A stretch of DNA of 64,000 nucleotides, taken from contig OY720345.1 of NCBI GenBank assembly GCA_963082975.1, positions 24,994,611 through 25,058,610 of the forward strand, written 5' to 3'. This DNA comes from Labia minor. Lineage: Eukaryota; Arthropoda; Insecta; Dermaptera; Spongiphoridae. Positions 61,601-64,000 of the stretch are shown here, piece after piece (position 1 is the first letter of the stretch; each line of letters starts with the position of its first letter). Under the pieces are notes generated by a model. It searched no databases. It saw only the letters and a list, made by a program, of their open reading frames with translations, and was not told the DNA's origin. The translations under genes and the position numbers were made by a program.

Positions 61601-62340
61601 TTAAATAGCATAAAAATGAATCATTATAAATTATTTCTACTATCTTCTACATTCTATATCTTGCATTCGTTAAATTCCCACCTTCTTCCATTTCTCTAAA
61701 ATCTATATTTATACTGCATTTTTTGTTTATCCTCCAGTTGTTGATCTATTGGAACCCCCATAAACTAACTTTCTCATCATTTCAATTTTCGCCCATTGAA
61801 ACCTTCCCATGGAATTTTTTATACCGATAAATATAACAAAGAATTTTATTTTCAACTACCTTAAATTTATACTCGTCCTTAATGAGATGGACCACGCCCC
61901 ATACATATATAATTCAACTACAAATTAGTAGTTCTTGACTACAGCAACCTTCCTATCCATGAATTGATATTAACAATTTATTAATACCCTTCAATAAATG
62001 TTTTTATCAAATGAAAGTCATTATATTCAACATTACCTCTCGCTACCGATGCCAACCAAAAATATTTTCTCTCTTTTAACTTGTTTTTAAAAAGATTTTG
62101 ATAGCAAAAGAAAGAAAATTTGAAATTTAAAAATATGTTCAACTAACTTAATATAATATACATAGATTTAAAAATTTAGTATTTTTGTTATCTTTTCAGC
62201 TTTATATATATTAAAACAGAATGAAGATTTACATATATTTAAATAAAAGACTTAAAAAAAAATACATACGTGGATGTAAAATCAGAAAGATTAAACTCCG
62301 AACCAACTTGGGATTTTTCATTTTTCTCTCCGATAGACAT
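46622..62340 (-). CDS. Proton-coupled amino-acid transporter-like protein (SLC36/AAAP), 11 coding exons, 463 aa
   Basis: Membrane protein expected to move small amino acids with protons at the plasma or lysosomal membrane, where insect relatives also feed growth signalling. The exons, in coding order, are 62270-62340, 58483-58566, 58243-58393, 55462-55583, 51121-51205, 50683-50862, 48717-48821, 47414-47592, 47171-47340, 46921-47053 and 46622-46733. All have GT-AG borders and phases that join. After a soluble N-terminus of ~50 residues comes GSLGTGILAMPLAF (63-76), the hallmark of TM1 in this family, then about ten further hydrophobic segments. The length matches SLC36 members (450-480). A splice acceptor at about 62365 suggests a non-coding 5' exon further up. 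Introns 1, 3, 4, 6 and 7 are swollen by mobile elements. The closest paralogue cannot be decided by eye. Confidence 0.93.
47640..48570 (-). pseudogene. LINE RT fragment in transporter intron 7
   Basis: The minus strand gives IQVLSYADDLNILKDS around the RT catalytic box (YADD at 48385-48396), then the family tail with W-S-M-I-L-R and YGPKKDEF near 47930-48010 and a GRPRKQW motif near 47740. Several stops and frame shifts break it. It has the canonical YADD, unlike the copies in the Helitrons, so it is an independent relic of the same LINE family. Confidence 0.75.
49417..50025 (+). repeat. Repeat A copy 3 in transporter intron 6
   Basis: Starts ACTATCTCGCCAGAGAT, lacks part of the second hairpin arm, and ends GTGGAGACACTACAG. 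It is about 610 bases, collinear with the other two copies, and diverged from them by small changes and AT-run length. No coding capacity. Confidence 0.7.
51439..51662. mobile_element. hAT MITE, 224 bases, in transporter intron 4
   Basis: The ends are CAGGGATCGGCAACC and, reversed, CAGGGGTCGGCACC. A perfect 8-base target duplication ATTTAGAG lies at 51431-51438 and 51663-51670 and fits the nTnnnnAn rule of Ac-type hATs. It has no ORF, so an unrelated autonomous hAT must have moved it; its ends differ from those of the 8689 element. Confidence 0.9.
51671..55461. other. Bulk of transporter intron 4
   Basis: About 3.8 kb without an exon or recognised element. It is strongly A/T-rich. The only distinct structure is the 12-base-arm palindrome at 54210-54242. 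A more balanced patch near 55110-55220 (CTGGCTCGCCAGACAAC) has no identifiable match. Confidence 0.5.
54210..54242. repeat. Perfect 12-base inverted repeat
   Basis: TGCCAATTCACT and AGTGAATTGGCA are exact complements separated by nine A/T bases, in the long fourth intron of the transporter gene. It could be a binding site or RNA stem, or a chance survivor of a MITE; nothing else supports either. Confidence 0.7.
55651..56557 (-). mobile_element. Decayed mariner (DD34D) in transporter intron 3
   Basis: Terminal repeats containing CAAAAGAAAAGGTGAATTTT lie at ~55669-55694 and, inverted, ~56528-56547, with TA at the presumed edges. On the minus strand the transposase is recognisable: FNNNEVVHHESLPSGRTVNK, WILHHDNPPDHTSLLVRNF (the second catalytic D is in HDN), then in another frame KLKRPMKGKCLATIDEIK and ..EGNYFEGD. 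The element is about 0.9 kb against ~1.3 kb for the family. The region with the first catalytic Asp is missing: the N-terminal part joins directly to FNNN, and several frame changes follow. It is inactive. Confidence 0.85.
57105..57392 (+). mobile_element. Element C copy 3, first part
   Basis: Starts TACCTATCGACGATAGG and is collinear with C copy 2 through ACATATCTCGACGAATCATG and the GTCC/TTCC-rich tract to CCGGAAATTGGAAGTGGCAG. The remaining end is at 57990-58055, with an LTR-element fragment between. It is more diverged than copies 1 and 2. Confidence 0.7.
57421..57981 (+). mobile_element. Ty3/gypsy fragment: integrase end plus one LTR
   Basis: An old, 5'-truncated LTR element lying within element C copy 3. 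An open stretch (57445-57753) reads as the C-terminal part of integrase (KIGEMVYIENG, VRMGPFKITKR). It is followed by a purine-rich tract GGGGGTAAGA and a candidate 184-base 3' LTR at 57798-57981, bounded by TGTAAAATA and TATTTTACA. It is broken: the rest of pol, all of gag and the 5' LTR are absent. The sequence differs from the Ty3 element at 13.5 kb, so it is another family. Confidence 0.65.
57990..58055 (+). mobile_element. Element C copy 3, terminal part
   Basis: AAATTAATTTATTTCAAATCG followed by TCGGTCAG and CTGGCCACAG matches the C terminus at 5995-6045. It shows that the LTR fragment interrupts a C copy. Confidence 0.65.
59087..59345 (+). CDS. THAP-domain exon of the DDE_4 transposon
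   Basis: From ATG 59087: MSDTFNRPKMENIS then a C2CH THAP finger, with the first pair in WCFVPECTNT, FLTVPRD and the conserved W of MWLKMARR following, and the second half C..CCEDHF. The first 84 codons run to a GT (GTACGT) at 59340, a plausible splice donor; reading on adds five residues and a stop. The THAP finger would bind the element ends. Confidence 0.75.
59590..60113 (+). CDS. DDE_Tnp_4 catalytic domain of the THAP transposon
   Basis: The open frame counts from ATG 59529 (194 codons), but similarity starts at about residue 22 (SIIDCLEIEIQKP). The DDE candidates are D25 in IIDC, D100 in MADRGF and E148 in HIERVIRRLREF, spaced as in PF13359 nucleases; GGRTSD at ~75-80 is also family-typical. 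The protein ends ALINLQQPI. The piece between the THAP exon and this domain is not recognisable in the ~240 bases available, so the copy is probably defective. Confidence 0.75.
60665..62269. pseudogene. Rest of transporter intron 1 with a LINE remnant
   Basis: Mostly featureless A/T DNA. At about 61680-61960 the minus strand shows a much-decayed copy of the same LINE tail (YVWGVVHLIKDEYKFKVVENKI, then VSMGENWN), comparable to GWEAWSMTLGDESRFRVFENRI in Helitron 2. It carries stops on either side. A similar but weaker trace is in an Osbp intron near 34330-34500. Confidence 0.45.
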
Positions 62341-62525
62341 TTTATCAGATAATCTTCAATGATTCTGAAAAAAAAGAAAAAGAAACATCATTAATGAGTG
62401 TTTTTGTTATCTATTATAAAACATTAATTAACATTCATTTTATGAAATTTCGTTTTTTTATTTTAATTTCTTCTCTATTTTTTAAATTTCTTGAATTTAA
62501 AATACAAGTTATTTATAGAATTGTA

Positions 62526-63121
62526 CAGGTAAACCTCGTTTAACATCGACTCGTACTGGGTTGTTTCATTTTAACTTCGAAGTCTAAAATTCAAAAATAA
62601 TTTTTTTTCAAAAAATTCAAATTTTTTAAAAAATGTATTAGCACTATATTTATTAAAACCAAGAAAATAAGTAACTCAAACTACACTTAATTAATATTAA
62701 ATTAATATTATTATTAATATCGCTGCAAAAACCGCGGAAACTAACAAAGCATTTACTGAAAGTGAAGTAAGAAAATAAAGTTTAATTAAATATATATGTA
62801 CTGTACATACTATAAATACATTTTAAATTTTGGCTACAGAATTTAATATCATGGGATCAAATAAATTACTTTTTTACATTCAATAATAATAATTATTATA
62901 TGAAGAGAATTTTAGTTTTATTTGTTTTTATAAAGAGAAGTTTTTTAGTTTTATTTTTAGTATTTTTAAATATATTTAATCAATCTTGTTTAATAATATG
63001 TACTTTTTCTAGTTTAATAAAACTTTTGTTTTAACATTATTTCAATAGTTTATAGAAAGTGGTTTTTCTTTTATGCAGTAAACAATGGAACGCATCTAAT
63101 ACGTTATATTAAGTTTACCTG
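62526..63121. mobile_element. Pogo/Tigger-like MITE, about 0.6 kb
   Basis: The ends are CAGGTAAACCTCGTTTAAC on the left and, reversed, CAGGTAAACTTAATATAAC on the right, each bordered by TA (62524-62525, 63122-63123). The subterminal GTACTGGGTTGTTTCATT is typical of pogo-type non-autonomous elements. The interior is A/T-rich without an ORF. It lies just upstream of the transporter start. Confidence 0.7.
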
Positions 63122-63307
63122 TATATTATAGCATTTCAATTTTAAGATGGTTATGTTATATTTTTGTCTCCCTTATACTCTAGTGGCTTTCATATGATGA
63201 ACGAATTTGATTAATATCGTATTTATCATGAACGAGATGTATATTGTAAGTATTATGTATATTAATGAGTTTATATATATATATTTTATTTTATAATATA
63301 TATCTTA

Positions 63308-64000
63308 TCTTATTATACTGGCAAAAATTGTATATATATTTGTATTTTTGAAATATTAAACCGGATTTTTTGAAATTCACACCATAGATCATTTTTATAA
63401 AGAAAAATCGAGCTATATAGGTTTCAGCCTCGGGAAAAATGTTCTTTGTTAGTTTTTTCTTAATTTATAATAGGAATTTTAATAATAAAAAAATGGTACT
63501 GGGCAACTCCGGACAGCGCTTCCTTAAATACAAAATATTATAAATAGAATAAAATTAAAATATTTATTTTAATAATATTTTGCAATCAAATTACGAAATA
63601 TATATTATGTTATATTCACAGGCCATACTTTTCTGTCGGTGTGTCAGTGCATTAATACGTACGTTTAAGGGGTGTATGTTTTATGACTATTTTTTTCATT
63701 TGTAATTAATTTTTAATTTAATGTTCTTTTAAATTATTTAAAATTGTCTCATATAATTATTAAGGGAATTTTTATTAAAAGACTTCATTGTTTGTATAAA
63801 ATTATTTATTAAATTAAAATAACTGTACAACGTTTCGACTACTTATTCTGCAGTTATTTTAATTTAATAAATAATTTTATACAAACAATGTGGTCTTTTA
63901 ATAAAAATTCCCTTAATAATTATCAAAATAACCACAAAAGCTTTAATAAATACATTTGTTTCATATATATTTTATCGTTTATTTATTTTAAATAATAATC
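63308..64000 (+). mobile_element. Repeat E copy 2, Helitron-like candidate, runs off the window
   Basis: Starts A|TCTTATTATACTGGC and follows copy 1 (8148-8640) closely to AAATAATAATC at the window edge. It is interrupted at 63756-63958 by a hairpin insert. The 3' end is beyond the window. Confidence 0.55.
63755..63921. mobile_element. Foldback (hairpin) element in repeat E copy 2
   Basis: Arms of 71 bases (AATTATTAAGGGAATTTTTA.. and its complement) with a 25-base loop containing CAACGTTTCGACTA. Comparing with copy 1, the inserted block is about 63756-63958, bordered by TCTCATATA and TTTCATATA, a possible 9-base target duplication. It has no coding content. Confidence 0.75.

Noticed and set aside
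63755-63921. piggyBac-type MITE because TTAA lies at both arm ends
   Set aside because: The ends read TTAAGGGAA and not the CCC-type ends of piggyBac, and comparison with the empty repeat E copy places the insertion borders elsewhere.
1-64000. tRNA, rRNA, riboswitch or bacterial defence/toxin systems
   Set aside because: No cloverleaf with conserved box sequences, no rRNA-like block and no prokaryotic operon structure were seen; the window is a eukaryotic chromosome segment.

Overview
The window is AT-rich eukaryotic DNA (roughly four fifths A+T by eye), with intron-bearing genes, many (TA)n runs and heavy transposon load. The host proteins (an OSBP with PH, FFAT and ORD parts, SmD3 with an RG tail, an SLC36-type amino-acid transporter) and the transposon mix (Buster-like hAT, mariner, THAP/DDE element, Helitrons, Ty3) fit an arthropod, most likely an insect. 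I cannot name the order. Nothing in it is bacterial.

Layout. 1-12 kb is gene-poor and built of nested mobile DNA: an unclassified repeat A is split by element C, which is split by an inverted second C, which is split by a Helitron carrying a LINE reverse-transcriptase piece. A Helitron-like repeat E and an intact-looking 3.3 kb hAT transposon follow (8.1-12.0 kb). A Ty3 LTR element with identical-looking LTRs sits at 13.5-18.4 kb. A five-exon C2H2 zinc-finger gene on + lies at 21.6-23.3 kb.

Three genes on - fill the rest: Osbp (26.1-35.9 kb, 14 coding exons, 830 aa), SmD3 (37.8-39.4 kb, 2 exons, 161 aa) and an SLC36/AAAP transporter (46.6-62.3 kb, 11 coding exons, 463 aa). Every exon join was checked by eye for AG/GT borders and reading phase. 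A second, larger Helitron (40.6-45.8 kb) lies between SmD3 and the transporter. The transporter introns hold a LINE fragment, repeat A, a hAT MITE, a mariner relic, element C with a piece of LTR element, and a THAP/DDE_4 transposon. Beyond the transporter start lie a pogo-like MITE and a second repeat E.

The host genes are functionally unrelated (lipid transfer, splicing, amino-acid transport, transcription), so this is a chromosomal neighbourhood and not a pathway cluster. The most informative novelty is in the mobile DNA: datable nesting, LINE capture by Helitrons, two hAT groups with different target-site rules, and two repeat families (A and C) I cannot assign. A possible internal start exon of Osbp is the best host-gene lead.
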